64,000 nt of DNA from Streptomyces sp. B21-105 (GTDB lineage: Bacteria; Actinomycetota; Actinomycetes; Streptomycetales; Streptomycetaceae): the NCBI RefSeq assembly GCF_036898465.1, contig NZ_JARUMJ010000001.1:992001-1056000 (forward strand). Reading direction: 5' to 3'. This document shows positions 24,812 to 34,113 of the stretch, piece after piece. The translations under genes were made by a program, and so were the position numbers. Every line of letters begins with the position of its first letter. The stretch's first letter is position 1. Under the pieces are notes generated by a model. It made no database searches, had not been told where the DNA came from, and worked only from the letters and a program-made list of their open reading frames with translations.

Positions 24812-25249
24812 TCAGATGCGTCTCGTCGGGCGCGTCGACGAGACGGCGTCGATTCCTGTGGTGACGCGGCGGTAGGCGGCGCGGGCGTAGTGGAGGCGGG
24901 CCAGTGCCGTGCCCAAGAGGACGGCGGTGAACAGGCAGGTGAGCCAGAACGTGTCACGCTCTCCGGCCCAGGTGACGGTGCCGGCGGGTGGGATGGCGAA
25001 TCCGTTGAGGAAGAACCAGCACAGGACGGCCGTGCCCGGGGCCGCGGTGAAGCGGGCGCGCAGTCCCAGCAGGGCTGCGAGCAGGGACAGAGCGGCCAGG
25101 GCGAGTGAGGGCCGGTTCTGACCCACGAGCGCGTTGAGGAGTGCCACCAGCAGCACTGCACCGCCCGATGCCGCAGCCCACACCAGCGGCGTGGCCACGG
25201 GCCTGGGAACGGGCTTGGCCCCGGTGCTGATTGACACCCACTCAGTCAT
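24812..25249 (-). CDS. Integral membrane protein, unknown
   Basis: A 145-aa protein with four predicted helices (about 20-40, 47-65, 72-90, 98-120). Start ATG 25249 (MTEWVSISTG) follows GGAAGGAAA. No family named. Divergent from the KhtT/KhtU operon across a 200-bp promoter region. Confidence 0.7.
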   Translation of the reverse strand: MTEWVSISTGAKPVPRPVATPLVWAAASGGAVLLVALLNALVGQNRPSLALAALSLLAALLGLRARFTAAPGTAVLCWFFLNGFAIPPAGTVTWAGERDTFWLTCLFTAVLLGTALARLHYARAAYRRVTTGIDAVSSTRPTRRI

Positions 25250-25448
25250 CTTTACGTTTCCTTCCGGTGCTCCCCGTCCCAGCAGAGGTACACACCAGCC
25301 GTCTTGGAGCTTCGGTGCCGGCAACCGGACACGGTCCGTCTCCCCAGTCGGCTCGGGACGGAGCTGGCGAAGGCCGGGTTCCGGGCGCTCGCTAGGGTGT
25401 CATTAAAGATTGGCCAAAGAAACACCCGAATCAGACAGGGGGACAGCC

Positions 25449-25934
25449 GTGGGCGCTGCGCGCATGAGCAGTACGCCGTTGCCAGGGATCGGTGTCCGTT
25501 ACGACCTCACCACGCGGGAGCAGCGTCCGCTGTCGGTGGTCGCGCACCGGGACGGGTCGCGGACGTTGAGCGCGTACCGCAAGGACGATCCGGACGCGTG
25601 CGCGTTGTCGGTGCGGCTGGCCGCCGGGGAGGCGGAGGCGCTCATCGACGCGCTGATGCCCGCGCATCACAGCCCGAGTCTGCTGTCGACGACCGAGCTC
25701 GGGCTGGTGGCCGAGCGGGTCGAGCTGTCCGCCACGTCGCACTGGAACGGGCGGGTGCTGGGCGAGACCCGGATGCGCACGGAGACCGGCGTGTCGATCG
25801 TGGCCGTGCTGCGCCGGGCAGAGGCGATCCCCTCGCCGGGGCCGGACTTCCGACTGGCCGGCGGCGACACCCTGATCGTGATCGGGACCCGCGAGGGCGT
25901 GGAGGCTGCCGCCGCGATACTCGGGCGGGAGTGA
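25449..25934 (+). CDS. khtT: KhtT-like regulatory subunit of a K+/H+ antiporter (RCK/TrkA-C domain)
   Basis: A 161-aa protein. The C-terminal half is a TrkA-C ligand-binding domain (VLGETRMRTETGVSIVAVLRR ... GGDTLIVIGTREGVEAAAAIL). The N-terminal part matches the YhaT/KhtT subunit that gates its partner antiporter. GTG 25449 behind AGGGGGACA is preferred; ATG 25464 is possible. The antiporter gene starts six bases after its stop. Actinobacterial KhtT-type subunits are often controlled by cyclic-di-AMP; whether this one is cannot be read here. Confidence 0.85.
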   Translation: MGAARMSSTPLPGIGVRYDLTTREQRPLSVVAHRDGSRTLSAYRKDDPDACALSVRLAAGEAEALIDALMPAHHSPSLLSTTELGLVAERVELSATSHWNGRVLGETRMRTETGVSIVAVLRRAEAIPSPGPDFRLAGGDTLIVIGTREGVEAAAAILGRE

Positions 25935-25940
25935 CCACCC

Positions 25941-27200
25941 GTGCACTCGTCTGCCATCTTCTTGATCGAGTTCGGGGCGATCATCCTCGGTCTGGGGCTG
26001 CTGGGCCGGTTCGCCGGGCGCTTCCAGTTCTCGCCCATCCCCTTGTATCTGCTGGCCGGGCTGGCCTTCGGCCAGGGCGGGCTGCTGCCGCTGGGCGCCA
26101 GCGAGGAGTTCGTGGCGATCGGCGCCGAGATCGGCGTGATCCTGCTGCTGCTCATGCTGGGCCTGGAGTACACCGCCAGCGACCTGGTCTCGAACCTCAA
26201 GACCCAGTACCCGGCCGGTCTCGTCGACGCGGCGCTCAACGCCCTGCCCGGGGCTGCCATGGCGTTCCTGCTGGGCTGGGGGCCGGTGGCAGCGGTCGTG
26301 CTGGCCGGCGTCACGTGGATCTCCTCGTCCGGCGTCATCGCCAAGGTCCTCGGTGACCTGGGGCGGCTCGGCAACCGGGAGACCCCGGTGATCCTGAGCA
26401 TCCTGGTGCTGGAAGACCTCTCCATGGCGGTCTACCTTCCGATCATCACCGCTCTGCTGGCCGGGACGAGTCTGGCGGCGGGCAGCATCACGCTGGGCAT
26501 CGCCCTCGGGGCTGCCGGACTGGTGTTGCTGCTGGCGGTGCGGTACGGGCGGCACATCTCGCGCTTTGTCTCCAGCGACGACCCGGAGAAGCTGCTGCTG
26601 GTGGTGCTGGGGCTGACTCTGCTGGTCGCCGGCATCGCGCAGGAGCTGCAGGTCTCCGCCGCCGTGGGCGCCTTCCTGGTCGGCATCGCCCTGTCCGGTG
26701 AGGTCGCCGAGGGCGCGCACAACCTGCTCGCTCCGTTGCGGGATCTGTTCGCCGCGGTGTTCTTCGTCTTCTTCGGTCTGCACACCGATCCCTCCAGCAT
26801 TCCGCCGGTGCTGCTGCCCGCGCTCGTGCTGGCCATCGTCACCGCCGGCACGAAGATCGCCACCGGGTACTGGGCGGCCAAGCGTGCCGGTGTCTCGGTC
26901 AAGGGCCGGTGGCGGGCGGGCGGCACGTTGGTCGCGCGGGGTGAGTTCTCCATCGTGATCGCCGGGCTCGCGGTGACCGCCGGGATCGAGCCTTCGCTGG
27001 GTCCGCTGGCCACGGCGTATGTGCTGATTCTGGTCATCCTCGGCCCGCTCGCCGCCCGCTACACCGAGCCCGTGGCCCTGCGCCTGACCGCCCGGCTGGG
27101 CAAGACCCAGCCGGCGGGCGGCACACCGGCAGGGGGCGAGGCTCCGCTCGCGGAGCCGAAGGAAACGATGGACGACCAGGACACGGTCGGCCGGTCATGA
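25941..27200 (+). CDS. khtU: KhtU-like monovalent cation/proton antiporter (CPA2 family)
   Basis: A 419-aa protein with about 12-13 helices. It has the conserved unwound region ITWISSSGVIAKVLGDL, the NRETPVILSILVLEDLSMAVYLP block and LQVSAAVGAFLVGIALSGEVA. Such antiporters exchange K+ (or Na+) for H+ and are gated by KhtT, encoded immediately upstream. The 3' end overlaps a small membrane protein gene by ATGA. A close paralogue is at 30.2 kb. Confidence 0.9.
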   Translation: MHSSAIFLIEFGAIILGLGLLGRFAGRFQFSPIPLYLLAGLAFGQGGLLPLGASEEFVAIGAEIGVILLLLMLGLEYTASDLVSNLKTQYPAGLVDAALNALPGAAMAFLLGWGPVAAVVLAGVTWISSSGVIAKVLGDLGRLGNRETPVILSILVLEDLSMAVYLPIITALLAGTSLAAGSITLGIALGAAGLVLLLAVRYGRHISRFVSSDDPEKLLLVVLGLTLLVAGIAQELQVSAAVGAFLVGIALSGEVAEGAHNLLAPLRDLFAAVFFVFFGLHTDPSSIPPVLLPALVLAIVTAGTKIATGYWAAKRAGVSVKGRWRAGGTLVARGEFSIVIAGLAVTAGIEPSLGPLATAYVLILVILGPLAARYTEPVALRLTARLGKTQPAGGTPAGGEAPLAEPKETMDDQDTVGRS

Positions 27201-27460
27201 GTGAGGACGGCTGGGCGGCGCTGACGGACCGGGACACGGTCCTGGTACTCGCCGCTCTGGCCGTCTATGCCGGCGGCGTCGTCGGGTTCGCTCGGAACCT
27301 GCCCACAGTGCTGCGGCGCAGCGCAGAGTGGCGCCGGGATACGGAACTCCACGCCGTCTCCAGCGCCCTCACCCTGACGATGCTGATCGTGTTGTGGCCG
27401 GTGAGCATCGTCTACCTGGCGTGGCGCATAGCGGCCAGACGGCGCAGCCGGACCGACTGA
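27197..27460 (+). CDS. Small two-helix membrane protein
   Basis: An 87-aa protein in the same operon as khtTU (ATGA overlap). Two transmembrane helices (VLVLAALAVYAGGVVGF and TLTMLIVLWPVSIVYLAW) are separated by a charged loop with many Arg and Glu. It may be an accessory subunit of the antiporter; inference from operon structure only. Confidence 0.7.
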   Translation: MSEDGWAALTDRDTVLVLAALAVYAGGVVGFARNLPTVLRRSAEWRRDTELHAVSSALTLTMLIVLWPVSIVYLAWRIAARRRSRTD

Positions 27461-27543
27461 TGAGGGCCGTCGCAGGGCCGAGAGGTGGTCGCCGCGTCGC
27501 CGATAGTGGGACGGAACACCGCGTCCGCAGCGGACGGCCCGCC

Positions 27544-28002
27544 TCATTCCTGCGTGAGGAAGTGTTCCATCAGCCGGGCTGCCGTGATCGCGCCCACCGT
27601 CCGTGTTGCGTGGCCGTCGCTCTCGATGACCGCTACCAGTGGCGTGTGCGTACGGATCATCAGCGCGGCGATCTGTGCGACACCCGTATCCGGCCCGACG
27701 ACGGTCGGAAGGGTGCGGCGGCGGGGCAGCCACTGCGCGACGGTGAGTCCCTCCAGCTTCTCCGCCAGCCGCTCCAGTTCGGAGTCGTGCAGGGCAAGGG
27801 CCTGCGCGGAATCCTCCAGCGCGTAGTCCGGGACGACGATGCGCAGCAGCTGTGATCCCGGCACGATCGCGTACGGCCGCTGATCGGCGTCGAGGACCAG
27901 CAAGGCCGGGAGCCGCCGCTCGACGAACAAGCGGGCCGCCATCACCGCGTCGTCGTCGGCGGAGACCGCCGGATACGGCTCGGCCAGGTCACGTGCTCGC
28001 AT
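27544..28002 (-). CDS. Tandem CBS-domain protein
   Basis: A 152-aa protein with two CBS motifs: MRARDLAEPYPAVSADDDAV (about 1-60) and AQWLPRRRTLPTVVGPDTGV (about 85-150). It ends with the typical GAITAARLMEHFL. CBS pairs bind adenine nucleotides and often regulate transporters. Related Streptomyces genes sit next to an SLC13/ArsB-type permease, a remnant of which is at 33.9 kb. Confidence 0.85.
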   Translation of the reverse strand: MRARDLAEPYPAVSADDDAVMAARLFVERRLPALLVLDADQRPYAIVPGSQLLRIVVPDYALEDSAQALALHDSELERLAEKLEGLTVAQWLPRRRTLPTVVGPDTGVAQIAALMIRTHTPLVAVIESDGHATRTVGAITAARLMEHFLTQE

Positions 28003-28342
28003 GCGCGGTCCCCTCTTCTCAGCCGACCCGAAGGAGCAGAGCCGCGAACACGGCGGTGTGGGCTACACCTGCCGCATGCCCGGGACTTGCCAGGGTCGGC
28101 GCGTAGTCAAGATCTCGTGAACTGCCGACCAGACTTCCCGGCGCACCACTACCGACTGTACCGACGTCGCCTCCCCCAGTCATCGGATGCGGCGTGGGGG
28201 AAAGAGCCGACGGGGATTCGGATTCCCCTCGGCGGACCGGTCTGTGGATCACAGGGGGTCTGGTCGGCCAGTCGAGCAGGCGGGCGCGATGACCGCGGTC
28301 TGCAGGGTGTACCGGTCCCCTGGCGACAGCCCGAGGGTGGGC
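28003..28342. other. Spacer between CBS and SPFH genes
   Basis: 340 bp without a convincing gene. A 77-codon minus-strand frame (28019-28252) ends in a protein-like tail (AGVAHTAVFAALLLRVG) but has no start or domain. It may be the end of a lost transporter. Confidence 0.35.
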
Positions 28343-29452
28343 TCAATCCCCGGATGTCTGCCCCCGGCGCGGCACCCGGGGCGACATCGCGGCTGCGGCC
28401 TCCGCCTTGGCGTCGCTCACTGCGGCGGCGGCCTGCTTCTCGGCCTCATCAGCAGCCCTCGCTGCGTCGAGCGATACCGCCGAGCCAGCATCGAGCTCCG
28501 GAACCCGGCTTTCGTGCGATGTGTCGTCAGCGTCGGCGGTGGCTGTTTGCTCAGGTTGCGCAGTTGTGGGAGGGCCCGCCGTTGGCTGATCACCGAACGC
28601 ACGGGTGACGGTCCGAACTGCCTCGGTCAGCTCCCCCGGGATCACCCAGAACGTGTTGTTGTCGCTGCTTGCCAAGTGCGGGAGCGTCTCGAGGTACTTG
28701 TAGGCCAGGATCTTCGGGTCGGCATTGTTGCGATGGACGGCCTGGAAGACGCGCTCCACCGCCTTCGCCTCGCCGTCCGCCCGCAAGATCATGGCTTGCT
28801 GCGTGCCCTGTGCCTCCAGGATGTCCTTCTGCTTCGTGCCTTCCGCGGTGAGGATCTTGGCTTGCCGCTCCCCTTCGGCGTGCAGGATGGCCGCGCGTTT
28901 GTCGCGCTCGGCCCGCATCTGCTTCTCCATCGCTTCCTTGATGGTGTGTGGTGGATCGATGGCCTTGATCTCCACGCGGTTGACCCGGATGCCCCATTTG
29001 CCGGTGGCGTCGTCGAGGACGGCGCGGAGCCGGGAGTTGATCTCCTCGCGCGAGGTGAGCGTCTCCTCGAGGTCCATGCTGCCGATGACGTTGCGCAGCG
29101 TGGTCACGGTGAGCTGATCGATGGCCTGCAGGTAGTCGGCGACCTCGTAGGCCGCCGCCCGTGGATCCGTGATCTGGTAGTAGAGGACGGTGTCGATGTT
29201 CACCACGAGGTTGTCCTCGGTGATCACTGGCCTGGGGTCGGAGGAATAGACCTGCTCGCGCACGTCGAGTTTGGTGTTGACGCGGTCCGCCACCGGCAGC
29301 ACCAGGTTCAGGCCGGGTTGCAGCGTCCGGCGATACCGGCCGAACCGCTCGATGTTGTAGCGGCGCGCCTGCGGGACGATCCGCACCGTGGAGGCCACGA
29401 GGAAGACGACGATGATGGCCGCCACAAGAATGGGGATGACGACGGGATCCAC
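28343..29452 (-). CDS. SPFH-domain (stomatin/prohibitin-like) membrane scaffold protein
   Basis: A 369-aa protein. One N-terminal helix (IPILVAAIIVVFLVAST) precedes the SPFH core (RRTLQPGLNLVLPVADRV ... VREQVYSSDPRPVITEDNLVV) and a coiled-coil (EAMEKQMRAERDKRAAILHA). The tail is Ala/Glu-rich. These proteins organise membrane microdomains and usually pair with an NfeD protein, here encoded just upstream on the same strand. GTG 29452 follows GGAGG. Confidence 0.9.
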   Translation of the reverse strand: MDPVVIPILVAAIIVVFLVASTVRIVPQARRYNIERFGRYRRTLQPGLNLVLPVADRVNTKLDVREQVYSSDPRPVITEDNLVVNIDTVLYYQITDPRAAAYEVADYLQAIDQLTVTTLRNVIGSMDLEETLTSREEINSRLRAVLDDATGKWGIRVNRVEIKAIDPPHTIKEAMEKQMRAERDKRAAILHAEGERQAKILTAEGTKQKDILEAQGTQQAMILRADGEAKAVERVFQAVHRNNADPKILAYKYLETLPHLASSDNNTFWVIPGELTEAVRTVTRAFGDQPTAGPPTTAQPEQTATADADDTSHESRVPELDAGSAVSLDAARAADEAEKQAAAAVSDAKAEAAAAMSPRVPRRGQTSGD

Positions 29453-29481
29453 AGTGCCTCCGTTGCTGTGTGTTCAGCCGT

Positions 29482-29919
29482 TCACGGAAGGAGTTCGCGG
29501 GGGTAGACGATGGCCGTGGCGCCTTCGATCTCCATGACATCCACCGACGCTCCCACCGGTATCACCAAATTCTCGTCGAGGGCGCGGGCGGACCACTCCT
29601 CGCCGGAGAGTTTGATCAGGCCGTGGGTGGCGGTGACCTCCTGCATGACCTCGGCCCGCTTGCCGATCAGCGCATCACTGCCCTCGCGGGTGAGGGGTCG
29701 CTGTGCCATGTGCCGCAGCGCGACAGGACGGACGAGGACGAGACCCGCTGCCGCTGCTACCCCGAAGGCAACGAGCTGGCCGACAACGCCGATGCCCACA
29801 CCAGCGACCACTGCGGCCACCAGCGCGGCGCCCGCCAGCAACCCGAAGACCAGTGTCAGGGTGAAGAACTCCGCGGCACCCAGCACCCCGGCGGCGAGCA
29901 GCCATACGAACCACGGCAT
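29482..29919 (-). CDS. NfeD-like membrane protein
   Basis: A 145-aa protein. Two long hydrophobic segments (MPWFVWLLAAGVLGAAEFF; GVGIGVVGQLVAFGVAAAAG) are followed by a C-terminal OB-fold (GKRAEVMQEVTATHGLIKLS...EEWSARALDE). This is the short NfeD class that partners SPFH proteins. ATG 29919 follows GGAGGG; a longer frame upstream lacks support. Gap to the SPFH gene 29 bp: two-gene operon. Confidence 0.9.
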   Translation of the reverse strand: MPWFVWLLAAGVLGAAEFFTLTLVFGLLAGAALVAAVVAGVGIGVVGQLVAFGVAAAAGLVLVRPVALRHMAQRPLTREGSDALIGKRAEVMQEVTATHGLIKLSGEEWSARALDENLVIPVGASVDVMEIEGATAIVYPRELLP

Positions 29920-30157
29920 CAGATCGCCCTCCTTACAGAGGTCCTCTCCCACGAGCCACCTTCGGCTCGTCCTCCCGCGCGACCGACGGATAGGGTCCAT
30001 GTCACCCTCACACGCGGCCTTGCGGCATCGCTATCGGGGCCAGCACCCATTTCCGCCGGTAGCCGACACCCACTGCCAGCCGGCGCCTGGGCGCCGACGA
30101 GTCCCTCCAGCTTCTGCGCGCGCCATCCGCCGCGTTCGCTGACCAAACCCTCACCAC

Positions 30158-31378
30158 TCAAGCGTGGGCGTGTGCGGACTCGGCCTGCTCGGCGTCAGCA
30201 GGTGCCTCGTCCGGTGCCGCCGCGGTGGGCCGACGGGTGATGCGTCGGGCCAGCGGCTCGGTGTAGCGGGCGGTGAGCGGGCCGACGATGACGAGGATCA
30301 GGACGTAGGCGGTGGCCAGGGGGCCGATGCGGGGCTCGACGCCGACGGCGAGTCCGGCGATGACGATGGAGAACTCGCCGCGAGCGACCAGGGTGCCGCC
30401 GGCTCGCCAGCGGCCCGCGCCCTGGATTCCGGCGCGGCGTGCGGCGTACCAGCCGGTGGCGATCTTCGTGAGGGCGGTGACGATGGCGAGGAGGAGGGCG
30501 GGTACGAGGACGGGCGGGATGTCGGCGGGGTCGGTGGACAGGCCGAAGAAGACGAAGAAGACGGCGGCGAACAGGTCCCGCAGCGGTGTGAGGAGGTTGC
30601 TGGCGCCTTCGGCGACCTCGCCGGACAGGGCGATGCCGACGAGGAAGGCGCCGACGGCCGCGGAGACCTGGAGTTCCTGCGCGATGCCGGCGACGAGGAG
30701 GGTCAGGCCGAGCACGACCAGCAGGAGCATTTCCGCGCTGTCGGAGGAGACCGCGCGGCTGATCAGCCGTCCGTGGCGCAGTGCGACGTAGAGGACAGCG
30801 CCCACGGTGCCCAGGGAGATCAGCAGGGTGACGGTGCCGCCGGCCAGGCTGACTCCTGCGAGCAGGGCGGTGAGGATCGGCAGGTAGAGGGCCATCGCGA
30901 GGTCCTCGATGACGAGGACGCCGAGCACGACGGGGGTTTCGCGGTTGCCGAGCCGGCGCAGGTCACCGAGAACCTTGGCGATGACGCCGGAGGAGGAGAT
31001 CCAGGTGACACCGGCCAGCGCCACGGCGGCCACCGGACCCCATCCCAGGAGCAGTGCCGCGACGGCGCCGGGTATGGCGTTGAGGACGAAGTCGACTACG
31101 CCGGAGGGGTATTGGGTCTTGAGGTTGGTGACGAGTTCGGAAGCGCTGTATTCAAGGCCGAGCAGGAGCAGCAGGAGGATGACGCCGATCTCGGCGCCCG
31201 TGGCGGTGAACTCCTCGCTGGCCTGCAGCGGAAGGATGCCGCCGTGTCCGAAGGCGAGCCCGGCCAGGAGATAGAGGGGTATGGGTGAGAAGCCCACGCG
31301 TCCGGCGAGGCGTCCCAGCAGGCCCAGGGCGAGGATGATGGCCCCGAGTTCGATGAGCATGGCGGTGGTGTTGTGCAC
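30158..31378 (-). CDS. Second KhtU-like cation/proton antiporter (CPA2)
   Basis: A 406-aa paralogue of the 25.9-kb antiporter with nearly the same blocks (VTWISSSGVIAKVLGDL, LVAGIAQELQVSAAVGAFLV). GTG 31378 aligns with the paralogue's start and follows GGAGGA. Unlike its sister it has no khtT upstream, so it may be ungated or share the KhtT encoded elsewhere. The 600-bp region before it is AT-richer and holds a palindromic operator-like site. Confidence 0.9.
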   Translation of the reverse strand: MHNTTAMLIELGAIILALGLLGRLAGRVGFSPIPLYLLAGLAFGHGGILPLQASEEFTATGAEIGVILLLLLLGLEYSASELVTNLKTQYPSGVVDFVLNAIPGAVAALLLGWGPVAAVALAGVTWISSSGVIAKVLGDLRRLGNRETPVVLGVLVIEDLAMALYLPILTALLAGVSLAGGTVTLLISLGTVGAVLYVALRHGRLISRAVSSDSAEMLLLVVLGLTLLVAGIAQELQVSAAVGAFLVGIALSGEVAEGASNLLTPLRDLFAAVFFVFFGLSTDPADIPPVLVPALLLAIVTALTKIATGWYAARRAGIQGAGRWRAGGTLVARGEFSIVIAGLAVGVEPRIGPLATAYVLILVIVGPLTARYTEPLARRITRRPTAAAPDEAPADAEQAESAHAHA

Positions 31379-31992
31379 GGGCGTCGGTCCTCCGGTTCGG
31401 TGACGGCGTCTGTGCCTTCGTGGCGACAAGCAGCGAGCGGCGCTGCCTGTGAGGTGGGCGATGCGGCCGGGCGTACGGGGGCAGGCGTCAGTCAGCGTCT
31501 GGCCAAGCCTCGCCGGGCGTCAGTGCCGCCGCTGGTCTTGGGCCGCCTACCCGTAGGACCGACTGGCATCTGTCCGTCAGTGGGGATGTGGATTCGGGCA
31601 GAGGAAGCCTGATGGTGCGTCGGACCAAGAGGTCAGACGCTTGCGCGGCCCGGTTTCGGCACGCTGTCACGGGCGGTGTTGTCGATGCGCGCGGCCCTGA
31701 CGGCAGGGACGGGCCAGCGCCAGGAGGGCCCGGTAGCGGGCAGAACAATGGCGTGGACAACACGACACATGTCACGTCCCCCCATCGCAGCGATCCAGCT
31801 CCGCCGGAAAAGCAATCCCCCAAAGAAATGAGCAATGACTCGCTCAATGGAGCGTCATGACTCGGTAAAGAACTTTAGCGTACGACTAATTGCGCATAAG
31901 TGATATCCCATTACATGTCGCCAGTAAACGGGAGGTCGAGTTGCGGCAATTGACCGAACGGACGTCCGTTCAGTGCTGCGCGCCCCAAGGCG
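31379..31992. promoter_or_regulatory. Long regulatory spacer with palindromic operator-like site
   Basis: A 614-bp gap. No coding frame is convincing. 31830-31955 is clearly AT-richer than the surroundings (promoter-like). The 16-bp perfect palindrome GAACGGACGTCCGTTC at 31956-31971 looks like a TetR-family operator. It is upstream of the second antiporter and just downstream of the NhaP2-like gene, so the target gene is ambiguous. Confidence 0.5.
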
Positions 31993-33522
31993 TTACTCGG
32001 TGCCGGCCGGTGTGGCGGTCTCCGGCTCGGGGGCGCCGTGTTCGCCGAGCCAGCGGGCGAGTTTGCCGCGTCGGCCGATGGCCCGCAGCCGGCGTTCCGT
32101 GGCCTCCCTGGTGCCGGGGGTGGTGATGAGCAGGAGTTCGTCGCCGGCACGCAGCACGGTGTCGCGGTCGGGGACGAGGGTGGTGCCGTCGCGGATGATC
32201 AGGGTGACGACGGTTGGGTGCGGCAGCCGCAGTTCGAATACGGCGACGCCGTGCAGCCGGGAGCCCGGTGGGATGGTGACGGTGAGCAGGTCGGCGTCCA
32301 GGACGTCGAGGGGGGCGGTCTCGACCTGGACATCGCGCAGCGCTCCGGCGCGGGTCAGACCCAGGCGCCGGGCGACGGCGGGCAAGGTGGGGCCCTGGAC
32401 GAGGGTGAACAGGACCACGAGGACGAACACGATGTTGAGTACGTCGCGGGCTCCGGTCACCCCGGCGACGATGGGGAAGGTGGCGAGCACGATGGGGACC
32501 GCGCCGCGCAGGCCGGCCCAGGAGATGAACGCCTGCTCGCGCCAGGGGATGCGGAACGGCAGCAGGCAGACCAGAACGGAGACGGGGCGGGCGGCCAGCA
32601 GCAGGACCAGGCCGACGACGAGGGCCGGGAGGATCGCGGAGGGCAGTTCGCTGGGGTCGACGAGCAGGCCGAGCATGACGAAGAGGCCGATCTGCGCCAG
32701 CCAGCCCGCACCCTCGGCGAATGAACGGGTGGCGGCGCGGTGGGGCAGCTTGGCGTTGCCCAGCACCAGGCCGGACAGATAGGCGGCGATGATGCCGCTG
32801 GCGTTCACCGCTCCCGCGGCGGCGAAGGCGACAATGCCGAAACCGACCGTGGCCAGCGGGTACAGGCCGGTGGCGGGCAGCGCGATGTGCCGCAGCGCCG
32901 CGGCGCCCAGGCGGCCGATCAGCACACCGAGCATGCCGCCGACCGCGAGCTGATAGAGCAGGTTGCCCAGGAGGGGAGCGGGGCCGGGCAGGTCGGTGGT
33001 GGCGGTGGAGAAGACCAGGACCAGGATGATGGTCGGGGCGTCGTTGAAGCCGGACTCGGCCTCCAGCAGCCCGGTCACCTTCTGCGGCAGCGGCAGCGCG
33101 CGCAGGACGGCGAAGACGGCGGCGGCGTCGGTGGAGGAGACGATCGCCCCCAGCAGCAGCGCCAGGTGCCAGTCCATGCCCAGCAGCCAGTGCGCGCCGG
33201 CGGCGGTCACCACGACGGAGACGGCCACGCCTGCCGTGGCGAGCACCCCGGCCGGGGCCAGGAGACGCCGGACGTCGCTCCACTGGGTGGTCAGGCCGCC
33301 TTCGACGAGGATGACGGCCAGGGCGGCGGTGCCCAGCGCCTGTGCCAGCTGGGCGTCGTCGAACTCCAGGCCGAGCCCGTCCTCGCCGGCGATGACGCCG
33401 ACCGCGAGGAACAGCAGCAGGCTGGGCAGGCCGATGCGGTGGGCGGCGCGGGCGGCGGCGATGCTGGCCAGCAGTACGGCGCCGCCGATCAGCAGCGTCA
33501 AGTACAGCTCGGACAAAGTCAT
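31993..33522 (-). CDS. NhaP2/CvrA-like K+/H+ antiporter (CPA1 with TrkA-C tail)
   Basis: A 509-aa protein. About 12 helices, with the CPA1 blocks GAIVSSTDAAAVFAVLRALP and ESGFNDAPTIILVLVF (Asp residues typical for cation binding), then SWAGLRGAVPIVLATFP. A cytosolic TrkA-C/RCK-like domain occupies about 410-490 (VTIPPGSRLHGVAVFELRLP ... LITTPGTREATERRLRAIG). Expected to exchange K+ for H+ and to be regulated through its own tail. It overlaps the upstream DUF3040 gene by ATGA. Confidence 0.9.
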   Translation of the reverse strand: MTLSELYLTLLIGGAVLLASIAAARAAHRIGLPSLLLFLAVGVIAGEDGLGLEFDDAQLAQALGTAALAVILVEGGLTTQWSDVRRLLAPAGVLATAGVAVSVVVTAAGAHWLLGMDWHLALLLGAIVSSTDAAAVFAVLRALPLPQKVTGLLEAESGFNDAPTIILVLVFSTATTDLPGPAPLLGNLLYQLAVGGMLGVLIGRLGAAALRHIALPATGLYPLATVGFGIVAFAAAGAVNASGIIAAYLSGLVLGNAKLPHRAATRSFAEGAGWLAQIGLFVMLGLLVDPSELPSAILPALVVGLVLLLAARPVSVLVCLLPFRIPWREQAFISWAGLRGAVPIVLATFPIVAGVTGARDVLNIVFVLVVLFTLVQGPTLPAVARRLGLTRAGALRDVQVETAPLDVLDADLLTVTIPPGSRLHGVAVFELRLPHPTVVTLIIRDGTTLVPDRDTVLRAGDELLLITTPGTREATERRLRAIGRRGKLARWLGEHGAPEPETATPAGTE

Positions 33523-33857
33523 CGACGGGTCCTCGTGCCATCCGCAACCGCCTGCCGATCGCCGAGGTCAGGACCGGGGCGGAGGGATGCGGTGTCTGCG
33601 CGCGTCCCGCTCGGGGTCCAACAGTTCCCGGCCATACCGGCCAGGACCAGGCCGGCGGCGATGAGCAGCCCGTGCGCCAGGGCGATGCCGGTTCCCAGCA
33701 CGGCCATGGCGGCAGCGAGGAGCAGCCAGGCCCGGGCGGGCCGGTACTCACGCGGCCGGCAGGGGCGGCCGGCCCCGAGAGCGCGGGCGAACCGGGGATC
33801 CTCGTGGTCGAGGAGGGCCTCGATCTCACTGAGCCGCCTGTCATCGGGTCCGGGCAT
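33519..33857 (-). CDS. DUF3040 membrane protein
   Basis: A 112-aa protein opening with the DUF3040 signature LSEIEALLDHEDPRFARAL, then two helices (ARAWLLLAAAMAVLGTGIALA and LLIAAGLVLAGMAGN). The family occurs throughout actinobacteria with unknown function. ATG 33857 after GGAGG preferred. Coupled to the antiporter (ATGA). Confidence 0.85.
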   Translation of the reverse strand: MPGPDDRRLSEIEALLDHEDPRFARALGAGRPCRPREYRPARAWLLLAAAMAVLGTGIALAHGLLIAAGLVLAGMAGNCWTPSGTRADTASLRPGPDLGDRQAVADGTRTRR

Positions 33858-33947
33858 GATGCCCACCTCCGGGCACGGGACTGCGGGCAGGCGTCGCGGT
33901 GGGTGGTGCGGGCCATCTGCTCTCCTTGCGAGGTCGGGGCATCACGA

Positions 33948-34113
33948 TCACACCAGGACGAAGGAGTGCAGCCGCACATACGCGGCCGACGCGGCGACGG
34001 TGAGGGCGGTGACGACCAGTCCGTGGCGAGTGACGTGCCAGAACGAGATCCGGCGGCCGAAGCGGTCGGCGACACCGAGGACGACGATGCCGGTCGGCAC
34101 AGGCGCCGATCCC
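33948..34113 (-). pseudogene. C-terminal remnant of an SLC13/ArsB-type permease
   Basis: The minus frame ends RRISFWHVTRHGLVVTALTVAASAAYVRLHSFVLV. This matches the conserved last helix of ArsB/NhaD or SLC13 permeases (ISFWxFxRYGxxVTxxT). Nothing upstream continues the homology, so only the last about 50 codons survive. Confidence 0.6.

Noticed and set aside
28019..28252. 77-codon minus-strand frame before the CBS gene
   Set aside because: No start signal or domain; tail looks protein-like but evidence is too thin for a gene call.
31588..31860. Plus-strand frame in the 31.4-32.0 kb gap
   Set aside because: Random composition; the region looks regulatory.
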